NCBI RefSeq assembly: GCF_007474545.1
Contig: NZ_VKOG01000006.1
Location: 1-64,000 of the forward strand
Reading direction: 5' to 3'
From: Chryseobacterium binzhouense
Lineage (GTDB): Bacteria > Bacteroidota > Bacteroidia > Flavobacteriales > Weeksellaceae
DNA length: 64,000 nt
Both the position numbers and the translations under genes were made by a program. Shown here piece by piece: positions 8,719 through 18,398 of this stretch. The notes beneath the pieces are model-generated. The model was not told the DNA's origin. It saw only the letters and a program-made list of their open reading frames with translations, and did not search any database. The number at the start of each line of letters is the position of its first letter. Positions within the stretch are counted from its first letter, which is position 1.

Positions 8719-8752
8719 CTAAACTTCGATTATATCGTTGTTTTCAGTGGTG

Positions 8753-8783
8753 CAAATATAAAATGTTTTTAGATATATCCAAA
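8753..8783 (-). promoter_or_regulatory. tRNA-Ser promoter
   Basis: Minus-strand TTTG (8780-8783), 19 bases, TATATTTG (8753-8760). It is a full match to the Bacteroidetes housekeeping consensus, about 35 bases upstream of the mature tRNA. Confidence 0.75.
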
Positions 8784-8910
8784 ATATTTAGTATTGAAAT
8801 TTTACAATAATTAAATAATAAACTATAAACCAGTTTAATAATTTACCTAAAACAGGCTCAATCGTATATGAAAATTTTCAAATCATCAAAGAAATTTCAT
8901 AATCTGCTAT

Positions 8911-8940
8911 CAAAAAAAAGCTGCCCATTTCTGGACAGCC
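8911..8940 (-). terminator. Terminator of the FN3/GEVED gene
   Basis: GCTGCCC (8920-8926) pairs with GGACAGC (8933-8939) with one wobble, and the minus strand continues into eight T. Confidence 0.8.
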
Positions 8941-8968
8941 TTTCTTTAATATATTCAATTAATTTTGA

Positions 8969-11900
8969 TTATTCCTTAATGAATTTTTTCTGAGCAGTAC
9001 CTTTTACGTCATCAATGTCTATTACATAAAGTCCGTTGATTAGTCTGCTTACGTCGATCTTATTGTTTAAGATGATTCCGCTTGAGATTAACTGACCCGA
9101 AGCACTGTAAATCTTGTAATTCGCTTTCTTACTGATGTTTTTAACATTCAGTATGGTGCTTACTGGGTTCGGATAGATAAGAATATCTGTCTGGTTTACT
9201 GCATTATCTACAGGAAGCTTAGAAATTCTTACTGTATAATCTTCCACTTCACCATCTGCAAAACTTGTACAGTTTACAGGTATAGAACCTTTAGACATTG
9301 CTACTCTCATTACTACATATTTGTAGTCTGTCATGCTTACAAATGCATCAGCAGGAACGGTGAATGTAGCACTTGCCGTAGGATTGGAGTTTGGTCCGTC
9401 TGCAAGAATTCTCTCATTAAGATCAAACTCTCCGTTTCTGTTGAAATCAATCCAAACAGCTATACCAGAATCAGATGCCTGAGTTTTATTGATCACAATC
9501 TGGTTACCTGCAGAACCCTGAACCATTTCTATAAAAGCATCAGGATCATTAGTATAATTCGTATACGTGGATGCCAAAGAAACTTTAGTCATTTCAGGTT
9601 TGCCCGTTGGTCTGGCTGTAACTTGTGAAATATATTCAGTAGTTGAATTAGCAGACTGCATCGGACAGTAAGTAACCGTTGGTGTTGTGAAGTAGTATGG
9701 TGGAGTAAAGTTACCCGGTGTACCACTGCAAACATTGGCTACCTGCATCTCATATTTCGTCAATTCAAGAAGACCCGTAACAGTATACGTATTGGTATTT
9801 ACCGTAATCGTATTCCAGCCAGGAATTCCAACTTTTCTGTATCTGAAGATATAAGAGTTCGTAGCTCCAGGTCCTGTAAATGCATCCCAAATCACTACTG
9901 CACTGGTAGGATTAAGCTGAGTAATGGTAAGTCCCGGTGGCGGTACCTGACACAGTCTTACCGTAGTAAACACCTGAGGAAACACCTGAGGATTGGAGAA
10001 GTTATTCGGTGTGGTTTCTCCAACACAGATATTCGCTACCTGTACTTCATACGTTACAAATGAACTTAATCCGGTAATGGTGTAAGAGTTCAATGGCGGC
10101 TGTGGCAATGTAGGAGCTGAAATAGTGATCCATGTTCCTGTCCCTACTTCTCTGTATCTCAAAATATAATTCGCACTTGCTACAACAGGATTCCATGTTA
10201 CTACTGCCGAGTTAGCAGTAACATTGCTCACCACTACATTCGGAGGCGTAGGATCACATCGTGTGGTAAAGGTTCTGATTGGCGTGAAAGTTCCTACTGA
10301 AGTATTACAAACAGCTGCAATCTGTACCTCATACTGCGTGGCAGGCGTTAAACCTGTCAGCTGATAAGGAGGAATACCGCTGATGGATGATACATTCACT
10401 GAAGTCCATGCAGAAGCAGGAGTCGTTACAGGTCTGTACTGAATAACATAGCTCAGGTTATTTGCTGCCGGTGTCCATACGATATTAGCTGAAGTGTGCG
10501 TAATGGTATTGAAGGTAGGAGTTCCAGGCGTTGCATTGCTGCATGGTCTGAGTCTTACCGCATAATCTTCTACCTCTCCATTGATAGGTCCTGTACACAT
10601 TACCGGAGCACTTGTACGTCTAAGTGCTACTCTCATAGTAGTAGTGTACGGTCCGGTGTAAGTACTTGGCTGGTTTGGAACTGTAAATGTTGCAGTTACA
10701 GGAGTGGTCGTACTTGCTGCTGAAATTAAGATTCTTTCATTATCTGCAAAAACTCCGTTTCGGTCAAAATCTATCCATGCTGTTACTGCTTCACTGTAAG
10801 TAGTTCCGTCCCATCCTTTTCCAACTGAAATCTGATTTCCTGTAGAACCTATTTCAAGGTTAATCACCGGAGTTGTATAGCTCGTGTAGTTGGTCTGAAG
10901 AGTCGTATTGCTTACCACAGGGAAATTAACAGGCGTTACCGTTACATTGGCAATATAATCATTGGTGCCCGTTCCTACCATCGGACAGTAAGACAGTGGC
11001 GGTGTCGTAAAGTTGACAGAAGGACCAAATGCACCCGGTGTCCCGTTACAAATCGTCTGAACCTGAACCTGATAAGCGGTCTGCTCGGTAAGTCCTGTAA
11101 TCGTGTAAAAACTCTGACCAGTTGGGGTTCCTGTTGGTAAAACCTGTCCCGCTGCAGTTGGAAGCCATGGTCCGCTTGGACTCAGTCTCCACCTGATAAC
11201 ATAATTGGCTCCTAAAGTCGGAGTCCACGAAACTAATGCCGTGTTGTGGGTTGGGGTAGTTACAGTAATTGGAGTAGGTGCAGCAGTGGTACACGGTTGA
11301 AGGTCAGCTAGTACAACATTATAATCTTCAACTTCACCATAAGTAAAAGTTCCACAAGGATTCGGAAGACCGCTTTCTCTTAAGATAACTCTCATCTTTA
11401 CTGGAAGATTCCCCATGTATGCACCTTGCGCTGCTGTTCCGGGAACTGTAAATGTTCCATTTACTAGAGTGATTTGGTTTGAAGGTGTATCTAAAATTCT
11501 CTCGCTGTCTTCAAAAACACCATTTCTGTTAAAATCAATCCAAGCTCTTGCTGACGCATTCCATAAAGAATTAGGATACGTTTTTGTTACAGAAATACTG
11601 TTATTTGCAGTTCCTCTGAATAAAGTTATTAATCTTGTCGGATCGCTTCCGTAATCTGTGTAAAAAGGCGGCGGAGATGGAGAGTTACTAACCATCGGTG
11701 TTCCTCCAGTAGGTGTAACTGTTACATTAGATATATATTCATAAACTGTTGTACTTGTTGGATTTGCTGTACAATAAGTTAATGTAGCAGTTGTAAAACT
11801 GGTACTTGGTGACCAAGCGCCCTGAGTACCATTACAAACGGTAGCAACCTGAACTTCGTATGTAGTAGCTTCAAGTAAAGAAGATAAATAAGCAATATTC

Positions 11901-13426
11901 AATTGCGGACCAGGTACAGTTGCTGTAAGCCATGCTCCGGTACCTGTTCTGTATCTCACTAAATAAGTGGCACCTTGCGAAGCCGCCCAAGATACAGTTG
12001 CAGTTGAAACCGTAATATTACTGACTACTATAGGTGTAGGGGGTGCAACAGTACAAGGCTGCATATCTAACAATTGTACAGAGTAATCTTCAACTTCACC
12101 ATATGTGAAAGCTCCACAAGCATTCGGGTCACCTCCTTCTCTTAAAATAACTCTCATTCTAAGTGTGTTATTTCCAGTGTAAGCTGTAGGAGGTACAACA
12201 AAATTAGCCGTTGCTGTTGCGTTGGTATTAGAAGGATCATTTAAAATTCTTTCACTATCTTCAAAAACACCATTTCTATTAAAATCAATCCAAGCTCTAG
12301 TTCCTGCATTATAATTGAATCCAGGCCAAACTTTAGAAACTGTAATTGAATTTTGAACGGAGTTTCTGTACAATCTTACCAATCTTGCAGGATCAGTAGT
12401 ATAATCAGAATAAAATGGTGGTGGTACGGTGGATGTACTTACCATAGTAGGAAGACCATTTGGCGTAACCGTCACATTTGATATATATTCATAGACAAAA
12501 GTACTTGTAGGATTAGCCGTACAGTAGCCTAATGAAGGTGTTGTAAATGGCACAGCTGTTGAGAATGCTCCTTGAGTACCACCACAGACTGTTGCTATTT
12601 CAACTTCATACTGAGTACTTTCAGTAAGCCCCGGAATAGTATAATTATTCGCCAGAGGCGTAGTGATATTTACTGATGTCCAAGCGCCACCCGGCAAAGT
12701 TCTATATCTCAAAACATAAGTTGCTCCTGTTGAAGGCGTCCAAGACACGGTAGCTGATGTTGATGTCATATTTCCTACCGAAATATTCGAAGGAGGTGCA
12801 GTAGTACAAGGCTGAAGATTAAACGAAGTAAACTGTACTCTAGGAATAGAATTTTCTCTTCTATTTGCAGATGGAGGTGAAGCCGGATCTGGATTAGTTC
12901 CATCAGAATAATAAAGAATACCTCTATTTGTTCCAGCAGCATACGCTCCCCAGCTTTGTGTGCAAGAATAGTTTGCAGAGTTTTCATCAACAGCAATTAC
13001 TAAATTACTTGTACCATCCCAAATGAATGGAGTTGTTAAAGGTATTTCTACCCAAGCACCATTTGTCATATTCGGAAGAGTTCCCGAGTACACCTGCTGC
13101 AAATTTCCTAAAGGAATCCAACTAGTAGTTGTGGCAAAATCATTTTGGGCTGTATTTCCCATATATACCACCCAATCATTGTAATTCGCTTGGGTTGAAG
13201 CTGTTGAACCTACATAAAACCTTATGGCAGTAATGTAAGTATTTGCACCTAGGGCCGTGTTTACTTCAGCAGCAGTATAAATTTGCTGAGAATAATTATA
13301 GCCGTAACAGGAATAAATTGGAAGATAAGTGGACGTGGCCGTGCCTGCTCCAATTTGTCCTGTTTGGGATTTCATATTTGCAAAAAAAGCAAACATAAAA
13401 GCAAACGTTAATAAAAGTTTATTCAT
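8969..13426 (-). CDS. Large secreted FN3/GEVED repeat protein with T9SS sorting tail
   Basis: This 1485-residue cell-surface or secreted protein, probably an adhesin or matrix protein, has no catalytic motif. The signal peptide is at about 1-20. An unassigned N-terminal domain (about 21-203) is followed by FN3-1 (205-296), GEVED-1 (300-450), FN3-2 (455-547), GEVED-2 (550-707), FN3-3 (710-805), GEVED-3 (810-958), FN3-4, FN3-5 and FN3-6 (960-1258), GEVED-4 (1260-1402) and a type A T9SS tail (1412-1485, ILIYPNPVST onward). Each GEVED unit has a calcium-loop-like WIDFNRNG motif and ends GEVEDY. The first two GEVED units are similar even at DNA level, which suggests recent internal duplication. 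The gene is followed by its own terminator. Domain limits are estimates. Confidence 0.9.
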   Translation of the reverse strand: MNKLLLTFAFMFAFFANMKSQTGQIGAGTATSTYLPIYSCYGYNYSQQIYTAAEVNTALGANTYITAIRFYVGSTASTQANYNDWVVYMGNTAQNDFATTTSWIPLGNLQQVYSGTLPNMTNGAWVEIPLTTPFIWDGTSNLVIAVDENSANYSCTQSWGAYAAGTNRGILYYSDGTNPDPASPPSANRRENSIPRVQFTSFNLQPCTTAPPSNISVGNMTSTSATVSWTPSTGATYVLRYRTLPGGAWTSVNITTPLANNYTIPGLTESTQYEVEIATVCGGTQGAFSTAVPFTTPSLGYCTANPTSTFVYEYISNVTVTPNGLPTMVSTSTVPPPFYSDYTTDPARLVRLYRNSVQNSITVSKVWPGFNYNAGTRAWIDFNRNGVFEDSERILNDPSNTNATATANFVVPPTAYTGNNTLRMRVILREGGDPNACGAFTYGEVEDYSVQLLDMQPCTVAPPTPIVVSNITVSTATVSWAASQGATYLVRYRTGTGAWLTATVPGPQLNIAYLSSLLEATTYEVQVATVCNGTQGAWSPSTSFTTATLTYCTANPTSTTVYEYISNVTVTPTGGTPMVSNSPSPPPFYTDYGSDPTRLITLFRGTANNSISVTKTYPNSLWNASARAWIDFNRNGVFEDSERILDTPSNQITLVNGTFTVPGTAAQGAYMGNLPVKMRVILRESGLPNPCGTFTYGEVEDYNVVLADLQPCTTAAPTPITVTTPTHNTALVSWTPTLGANYVIRWRLSPSGPWLPTAAGQVLPTGTPTGQSFYTITGLTEQTAYQVQVQTICNGTPGAFGPSVNFTTPPLSYCPMVGTGTNDYIANVTVTPVNFPVVSNTTLQTNYTSYTTPVINLEIGSTGNQISVGKGWDGTTYSEAVTAWIDFDRNGVFADNERILISAASTTTPVTATFTVPNQPSTYTGPYTTTMRVALRRTSAPVMCTGPINGEVEDYAVRLRPCSNATPGTPTFNTITHTSANIVWTPAANNLSYVIQYRPVTTPASAWTSVNVSSISGIPPYQLTGLTPATQYEVQIAAVCNTSVGTFTPIRTFTTRCDPTPPNVVVSNVTANSAVVTWNPVVASANYILRYREVGTGTWITISAPTLPQPPLNSYTITGLSSFVTYEVQVANICVGETTPNNFSNPQVFPQVFTTVRLCQVPPPGLTITQLNPTSAVVIWDAFTGPGATNSYIFRYRKVGIPGWNTITVNTNTYTVTGLLELTKYEMQVANVCSGTPGNFTPPYYFTTPTVTYCPMQSANSTTEYISQVTARPTGKPEMTKVSLASTYTNYTNDPDAFIEMVQGSAGNQIVINKTQASDSGIAVWIDFNRNGEFDLNERILADGPNSNPTASATFTVPADAFVSMTDYKYVVMRVAMSKGSIPVNCTSFADGEVEDYTVRISKLPVDNAVNQTDILIYPNPVSTILNVKNISKKANYKIYSASGQLISSGIILNNKIDVSRLINGLYVIDIDDVKGTAQKKFIKE

Positions 13427-13726
13427 ATTTTAAGAATATTAAATCCAATTGGATAGTTATAATAAGTTGTAAATAATGAGTTATAAAAATTCTAATTAAT
13501 CAAGTAAATTTAGAGAAAATTAACTAATCATCAAAAAAGAGTAAATTATATACCATAGGCATTTTATTTTTTTATATTTTAAGTACAAATTTAATAATTT
13601 TTTGTAATTATTCAGATATATCTATTTATTTTTTTGTTATAATCTCATGAATTTCAATATTCTTACCTTGATAAAAAAAATCCTCAGAGCAATTCTGAGG
13701 ATTAGATAAACATTTAAAATAAAAAC
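13427..13726. other. 300-bp AT-rich intergenic region
   Basis: No ORF. It carries the upstream region of the FN3/GEVED gene (no clear consensus promoter found) and, at its end, the terminator of the reprolysin-like gene. Confidence 0.6.
13673..13703 (-). terminator. Terminator of the reprolysin-like gene
   Basis: AATCCTCAGA (13679-13688) pairs perfectly with TCTGAGGATT (13694-13703), followed on the minus strand by eight T. Confidence 0.9.
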
Positions 13727-16684
13727 TTATTTTTTAATAAATTTCAGGTTTTCTGAAATTTCTTTGTCTTTAATAGAAATAATATATGTGCCTTTTACTA
13801 GTTCACTTATCCTTACCTGATTTCCATTTATTTCACCGGCTTTAACCAACTGCCCTACAGCATTATATATTTCGTATTTTGTTTTATCTGAAACTTTCGT
13901 AATATTTAAAACATCTGTAGCGGGGTTAGGGAATATTTTGATTTCATTATTTTTTGTAATGTTCTCATTGGTTGATAGTGCCCCTGCTGATATTACCACA
14001 TTGTAATCCTCAAACTCTCCTAAAATATTAGCATAATTATCACAGCCATCAAGTATAGCTATTCCAGCTGTAGTAGAATACAGCATTCCTACTCTCATTC
14101 TTAAACCAAGCCCCTGAACAGCATTGGCAGGAACAGTGAATGAAACAGTAACAGGATTTGGAGTTCCGTTTGCAACCGGAGATGTTAAAATTCTCTCTGA
14201 AGTTTCAAATACGCCATTTCTGTTAAAGTCTATCCAAGCTGAAGTTGCAGCCGGATAAGGACCTCCTTGACTCGTTAGGTAAGCACGAGCAATAGAAAGC
14301 GTGTAATTAGCACCTGCATTAAGATTAATCTGTAATGATGGGTTGGCAACATAGCTTGTATACGTGCTTGCGCCAGAAGAATTGTTTACGTTAGCTAAAG
14401 TTACATTAGAAATATAATCATCCGATGCATTTCCTGAGCTTACAGGACAATATACAGCCATCTGTGACGTATTAAAATTAGAAGAAGAGGAGAAAGATCC
14501 GGTTACTCCAGAGCAAACTGCAGCTACTTGTACCTCATAAGCTGTATTATCTAATAAATTAGCCAGAACAACATTATTGTTGGTAGTATTTATAACCATC
14601 CAAGATGCATCTGCAACTTTTTTGTATCTTACTACATAAGATGAAGCTCCTGCAACAGGCACCCAAGAAACATCAGCCGAACTTGAAGTGATGTTAGTTG
14701 TTGTAATTCCTGTTGGAGCTGAACCACAGTTTCCAAAAGCAGTAATGGTTATTGCTTTAACAGCATAAAATACATTTCCAATTGAAGAAACCCTTACTTT
14801 TATAATCTGTCCGTTCATAGAAGCGGGAAAAGTAAAATTTTCTGAACCGTCATTTGCTGTTGAAGCAGTCAGCAATGTCCAAGTATTTCCATTATCTGTT
14901 GTATAATCAATTTTCACATTTGTTACATTGTAAGGAGCAGCATTAGTCCCTGCAATATCCCACTGTATAGGTGTAGGCACAGAGATATTGGCAAATTGTG
15001 TATTAATTTTGAATGGACCATTATTCCCTACATTAATTACCTGAAGAGCAGATTGAGTTTGCTGCTGATCAGAATTAGGATTATTATCTCTAACTGTTAC
15101 TGCAAAGCGAGATGTTCTTGCAACATTAGAAACAGATTCCCACTGTGAAGCAGAAGTCAAAACCCCGTTCAATACAGAAGAAAGTTTAGGGAAATAACGT
15201 GTAGGACTTGTAGATGGCAAAACAGATCTGAATGAAGCTCCGTAAGTAGTATTTCCTAAATTGGCAGACGTGATGGTACCGCCCGTAATCTGACCGTTTA
15301 CAATAGCTCCCGCATCATCAAACTGCTCCCATGTATACGTCAGAGGATCATTTTCCGGATCAGTTGCTGTTGCGGTAAGAACAAATGCAGTACCTTTTGG
15401 AATTGTATAGGTTGGCAAGGCAGCAATCACAGGAGGATTATTCGTTACTGAAACTTCTGTATCACAAGTTTTTGCAGTTAAATTTTGCTGAACCTGCACA
15501 ATACTTGCAACATGAAAATAAGCGTCAGAATTCATTTGTACGTTAGCATTAGTAATACCAGCATACCCCATAATTGTTGAACCTGATCCTGGTTCCATAT
15601 TTACACCAGATCCTTCAATAGAATATGAAAAAGTATGATTAGCCCCTAATTGATGCCCCATTTCATGAGCTACATAATCAATATCAAAAGCATCGCCGGA
15701 AGGAGCCGTACTTTGTGTAAAGCCAGATCCCTTACCTAGAGGAGCTGAAGATGTAGGAGCAATACATACACATCCTATACATCCTGCATTGCCATTATTA
15801 CCTGCTGCGTTGAAAACATGTCCTATATCATAGTTTGCATTTCCAACATTTGATGTAAGAACCTGCTGAACTTTAGAGTTTAATGATCCCGGCAAAGTAA
15901 GATAAGGATCGGTAGCAGCATTTACAAATATAATACCCGGTGCATTAACAACATTAAGATGTAAGGCAAAATCTTTTTCAAAGACTCCGTTTGCTCTGGT
16001 CATTGTTGCATTGATCTGAGCTAAAGCTGTTGCTAAGGTACCCCCTGTATAAGCTACATAAGAACTTGTTGCAGAAATAGCAAGTCTCATTGTTCTATAC
16101 TTTCTGTCAGAACTTTTAGCATAGTTATTAGACTGATTAGCGAAAAAATTACCTTTTTCTGCTAATTTTTCTATCTGTTCTGCCATATGAGAACCCTCTT
16201 TCGTACTGCACACAAAACTTTTACCATGGGTATCATTTGTTTTAGGATGTACAGCATAAATGGTTTTATCAGAAGCTAAAGGATCAATAAATTCATACAT
16301 CCCGTCTTTAATGACCATTGCCTGAAAATCATTTGGAGCTACCGAAAATCTAATCTGCTTAGACGGATCATCAATTCCAACCCCTACATAAGATCCTAAT
16401 TCATATTGCTCGGCAAGCTCTTTTGCCATTACCGGAAAACTATATACAGCAAATTCTTCAAGCTTACCTTTTAAAGTTGGCACCAAAATTTCAACAGCCT
16501 TTGCATTGGTTCCCGTTTCCTGTGCATTTTTAAGATCATTTCTTATCTTTTTCAAATCAAGTTTATAATAAGATTCAGATGTAAATGAGCCTGCAACATC
16601 TCTTTTTACAGTAGTTGGAGTCCATTGTGCAAAAACACTAACTCCCAGCATACTGAAAAACAAAGTTGTAATTACTTTTTTCAT
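13727..16684 (-). CDS. Secreted reprolysin-like zinc metalloprotease with FN3, GEVED and T9SS domains
   Basis: This is a 985-residue secreted protease. The signal peptide is at 1-19 and the prodomain runs to about 195. The metzincin domain has HEMGHQLGANH (zinc ligands H340, H344, H350; catalytic E341) and a Met-turn in TIMGYAG near 370, with a Cys-rich GCIGCVC loop before it. A PKD-like region follows (about 415-655; ATDPENDPLTYTWE), then FN3 (about 660-745), one GEVED unit (750-905; WIDFNRNG and the variant GEFEDY) and a type A T9SS tail (915-985; IKIFPNPATDVLN). It shares the FN3-GEVED-T9SS architecture with the large neighbour at 8969-13426, so the two may act together at the cell surface. 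A minus-strand -7 box (TATTTTTG) lies at 16710-16717. Confidence 0.92.
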   Translation of the reverse strand: MKKVITTLFFSMLGVSVFAQWTPTTVKRDVAGSFTSESYYKLDLKKIRNDLKNAQETGTNAKAVEILVPTLKGKLEEFAVYSFPVMAKELAEQYELGSYVGVGIDDPSKQIRFSVAPNDFQAMVIKDGMYEFIDPLASDKTIYAVHPKTNDTHGKSFVCSTKEGSHMAEQIEKLAEKGNFFANQSNNYAKSSDRKYRTMRLAISATSSYVAYTGGTLATALAQINATMTRANGVFEKDFALHLNVVNAPGIIFVNAATDPYLTLPGSLNSKVQQVLTSNVGNANYDIGHVFNAAGNNGNAGCIGCVCIAPTSSAPLGKGSGFTQSTAPSGDAFDIDYVAHEMGHQLGANHTFSYSIEGSGVNMEPGSGSTIMGYAGITNANVQMNSDAYFHVASIVQVQQNLTAKTCDTEVSVTNNPPVIAALPTYTIPKGTAFVLTATATDPENDPLTYTWEQFDDAGAIVNGQITGGTITSANLGNTTYGASFRSVLPSTSPTRYFPKLSSVLNGVLTSASQWESVSNVARTSRFAVTVRDNNPNSDQQQTQSALQVINVGNNGPFKINTQFANISVPTPIQWDIAGTNAAPYNVTNVKIDYTTDNGNTWTLLTASTANDGSENFTFPASMNGQIIKVRVSSIGNVFYAVKAITITAFGNCGSAPTGITTTNITSSSADVSWVPVAGASSYVVRYKKVADASWMVINTTNNNVVLANLLDNTAYEVQVAAVCSGVTGSFSSSSNFNTSQMAVYCPVSSGNASDDYISNVTLANVNNSSGASTYTSYVANPSLQINLNAGANYTLSIARAYLTSQGGPYPAATSAWIDFNRNGVFETSERILTSPVANGTPNPVTVSFTVPANAVQGLGLRMRVGMLYSTTAGIAILDGCDNYANILGEFEDYNVVISAGALSTNENITKNNEIKIFPNPATDVLNITKVSDKTKYEIYNAVGQLVKAGEINGNQVRISELVKGTYIISIKDKEISENLKFIKK

Positions 16685-16805
16685 ATTAGATATATTTCGT
16701 TAAAGATTTCAAAAATAAAGTTTTTTTAAAAGAACATCGTCTTAAAATTTCATAAAAAGTCTTTACTTTGCCTCTTATAATAAACAATTATTAATTTTTT
16801 TTGAA

Positions 16806-17243
16806 ATGAAATCAATATTAATTTTAGTCGCATTTGTCGCACTCTTTTGTATCAACTGCACAAACCAACTTAAAAAAAATCAGCAAATGATTGACAATAT
16901 TACCCTATCTGAAAGAACGAGAGGAACACAAAGAATGTATAACATCAGTAATGAAAATATGGAAATAGCGATCAACGGAGAAAAGTCCGCTTACAAAGTA
17001 TCTCATGCTGAATGGAGCAGAATAGCAGAAGCTGCAAGCTCAATTAATCTGGAAGAAATATCTGCTTACAAAGCTCCAACAACTAAAAGATTTAGTGATG
17101 CTGCTTTAGCGTCTACCATAAAAGTTAAGAATGAAAATAAAGAATTTGAGTCCGTTTCATTTGATGAAGGAAATCCTCCGGCAGAATTAAAAAATCTATA
17201 TTTTGAAATGAAAAAGCTGATAAAAACAAAAAAGAGCAATTAA
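16806..17243 (+). CDS. Putative lipoprotein, function unknown
   Basis: This 145-residue protein has an N-terminal hydrophobic segment (residues 3-16) followed by FCINC, a relaxed lipobox placing the lipid-bearing Cys at residue 18. The mature part is mixed alpha/beta, with a conserved-looking YKVSHAEWSRIAEAASSINLEEI stretch. I do not recognise the family. It is transcribed divergently from the reprolysin-like gene. A TACTTTG sequence at 16764-16770 is a near-match to the -7 box. The stop codon lies in the loop of the following terminator. Confidence 0.65.
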   Translation: MKSILILVAFVALFCINCTNQLKKNQQMIDNITLSERTRGTQRMYNISNENMEIAINGEKSAYKVSHAEWSRIAEAASSINLEEISAYKAPTTKRFSDAALASTIKVKNENKEFESVSFDEGNPPAELKNLYFEMKKLIKTKKSN

Positions 17244-17257
17244 AACTGCTCTTTTGT
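17230..17257. terminator. Bidirectional terminator overlapping a stop codon
   Basis: AAAAGAGCA (17230-17238) pairs with TGCTCTTTT (17247-17255). The loop contains the TAA of the preceding lipoprotein gene. It also serves the convergent DUF6048 gene that ends at 17266. Confidence 0.75.
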
Positions 17258-17265
17258 ATTTTGGA

Positions 17266-17928
17266 TTAAAACTTATAGGCAATATTCCATGCAAAGCCCA
17301 TATTAAATTTTGATGAGCTTCTTCCAAATCCCGGAACGATCATCGGAACAACTTCGTCCTGCTTGGTTGTGTAAACCAAATAACGTGGCTGCATATTCAC
17401 ATCAATATAAAAATTAGTTTCAAACAACTGTACCCTTCCTCCCAAATTGGCTTCAAGCCAGAAAGAAGATTGAGAAGATGAAGGCATAGAAACCGAAGAA
17501 CTGTTTCCCCCGAAACCACGAACCGGTATCGCCATATATTCCTGATTATAAAAAGACCCTCCGATTTTTCCGCCACCGTAGAACCCGTTGAAGTCATTTT
17601 CACGGTCACGAGCCAACATATAAAATGCTCCGATTTTCATAAAAGGCCCGTTCACTTTTGCATCATAACCATTATTCTGGTAAATATTCTTTTCAAAACC
17701 CGCCTCAATAACTCCGTGTAAATTGTCTTTGACTTTCGACGAAATAAATCCCTGAAAAAGCTGTCTATCTGAAAAAAAAGCAACTCCTGCATTCAGGACA
17801 TCTACCCCCACCATAAAGTTGGGTTCATATTTCCGCTTTACTTTTACAGATTCTTCTTTTTCCTGCCCAAAAGCATTGAAAATAATTAAAATGCTAAAAA
17901 TTAAGATATAAATTGGTTTTTTCTTCAT
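17266..17928 (-). CDS. DUF6048 family protein
   Basis: This protein has about 220 residues, a signal peptide (MKKKPIYILIFSILIIFNAFG-Q) and a beta-rich body consistent with a small outer-membrane barrel (alternating aromatic strands ending in NMGFAWNIAYKF). The family and its usual pairing with DUF6452 are known in Flavobacteriia; function is not. I chose the ATG at 17928 because the 10 residues before it are translated leader. The start overlaps the end of the DUF6452 gene by 35 bases, which suggests translational coupling. Confidence 0.8.
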   Translation of the reverse strand: MKKKPIYILIFSILIIFNAFGQEKEESVKVKRKYEPNFMVGVDVLNAGVAFFSDRQLFQGFISSKVKDNLHGVIEAGFEKNIYQNNGYDAKVNGPFMKIGAFYMLARDRENDFNGFYGGGKIGGSFYNQEYMAIPVRGFGGNSSSVSMPSSSQSSFWLEANLGGRVQLFETNFYIDVNMQPRYLVYTTKQDEVVPMIVPGFGRSSSKFNMGFAWNIAYKF

Positions 17929-18364
17929 CTTGTATAAAATTTTGTCCCTGCTCAACACCTTTCACTGAATTTGGCAATAATAATACTGAGTTCAGGTTTT
18001 CATAATTTCTTTTAACACCACATCCGGGGGAAACATAAATAGACTTGGTAGTGTAGTTTACGCGAACTTTTGATGAATCTTCTTTAGCGGATGTTTTTAT
18101 GTAGATATCTGTAAAAGGAGACTCATCTACACGAAGGGGAACAAATACCGAATCTACATTCCTGTTCCAGCCAAAATCGACAATGGAAGTTCCGAGATCT
18201 GCAAAGATTTTTATAGAATCTACAACAGTAATCTTTCCGCCTGTTTTAAACATAATCTTCATTCGAGGGGTGCCTTCTCCGCTCTCACAAATATCATCAT
18301 CTCCTCCGCAGGAAATTACAGATAAGATTATAAAAAATAATATGATAAACTTAGAATACTTCAT
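17894..18364 (-). CDS. DUF6452 family lipoprotein
   Basis: This 156-residue lipoprotein has a signal peptide and lipobox (LSVISC, lipid Cys near residue 19) followed by GGDDD. The body has paired Cys (DDICESGEGTP and SPGCGVKRNYEN) and beta-strand character. It matches DUF6452, normally found next to DUF6048 as here, and lies 34 bases after the zinc metalloprotease stop. Lipidation suggests envelope location. Function unknown; cooperation with DUF6048 is inferred from the overlap. Confidence 0.8.
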   Translation of the reverse strand: MKYSKFIILFFIILSVISCGGDDDICESGEGTPRMKIMFKTGGKITVVDSIKIFADLGTSIVDFGWNRNVDSVFVPLRVDESPFTDIYIKTSAKEDSSKVRVNYTTKSIYVSPGCGVKRNYENLNSVLLLPNSVKGVEQGQNFIQDEEKTNLYLNF

Positions 18365-18398
18365 AATTTATATAAAAAATTATAGTCAGCTTAACTGA

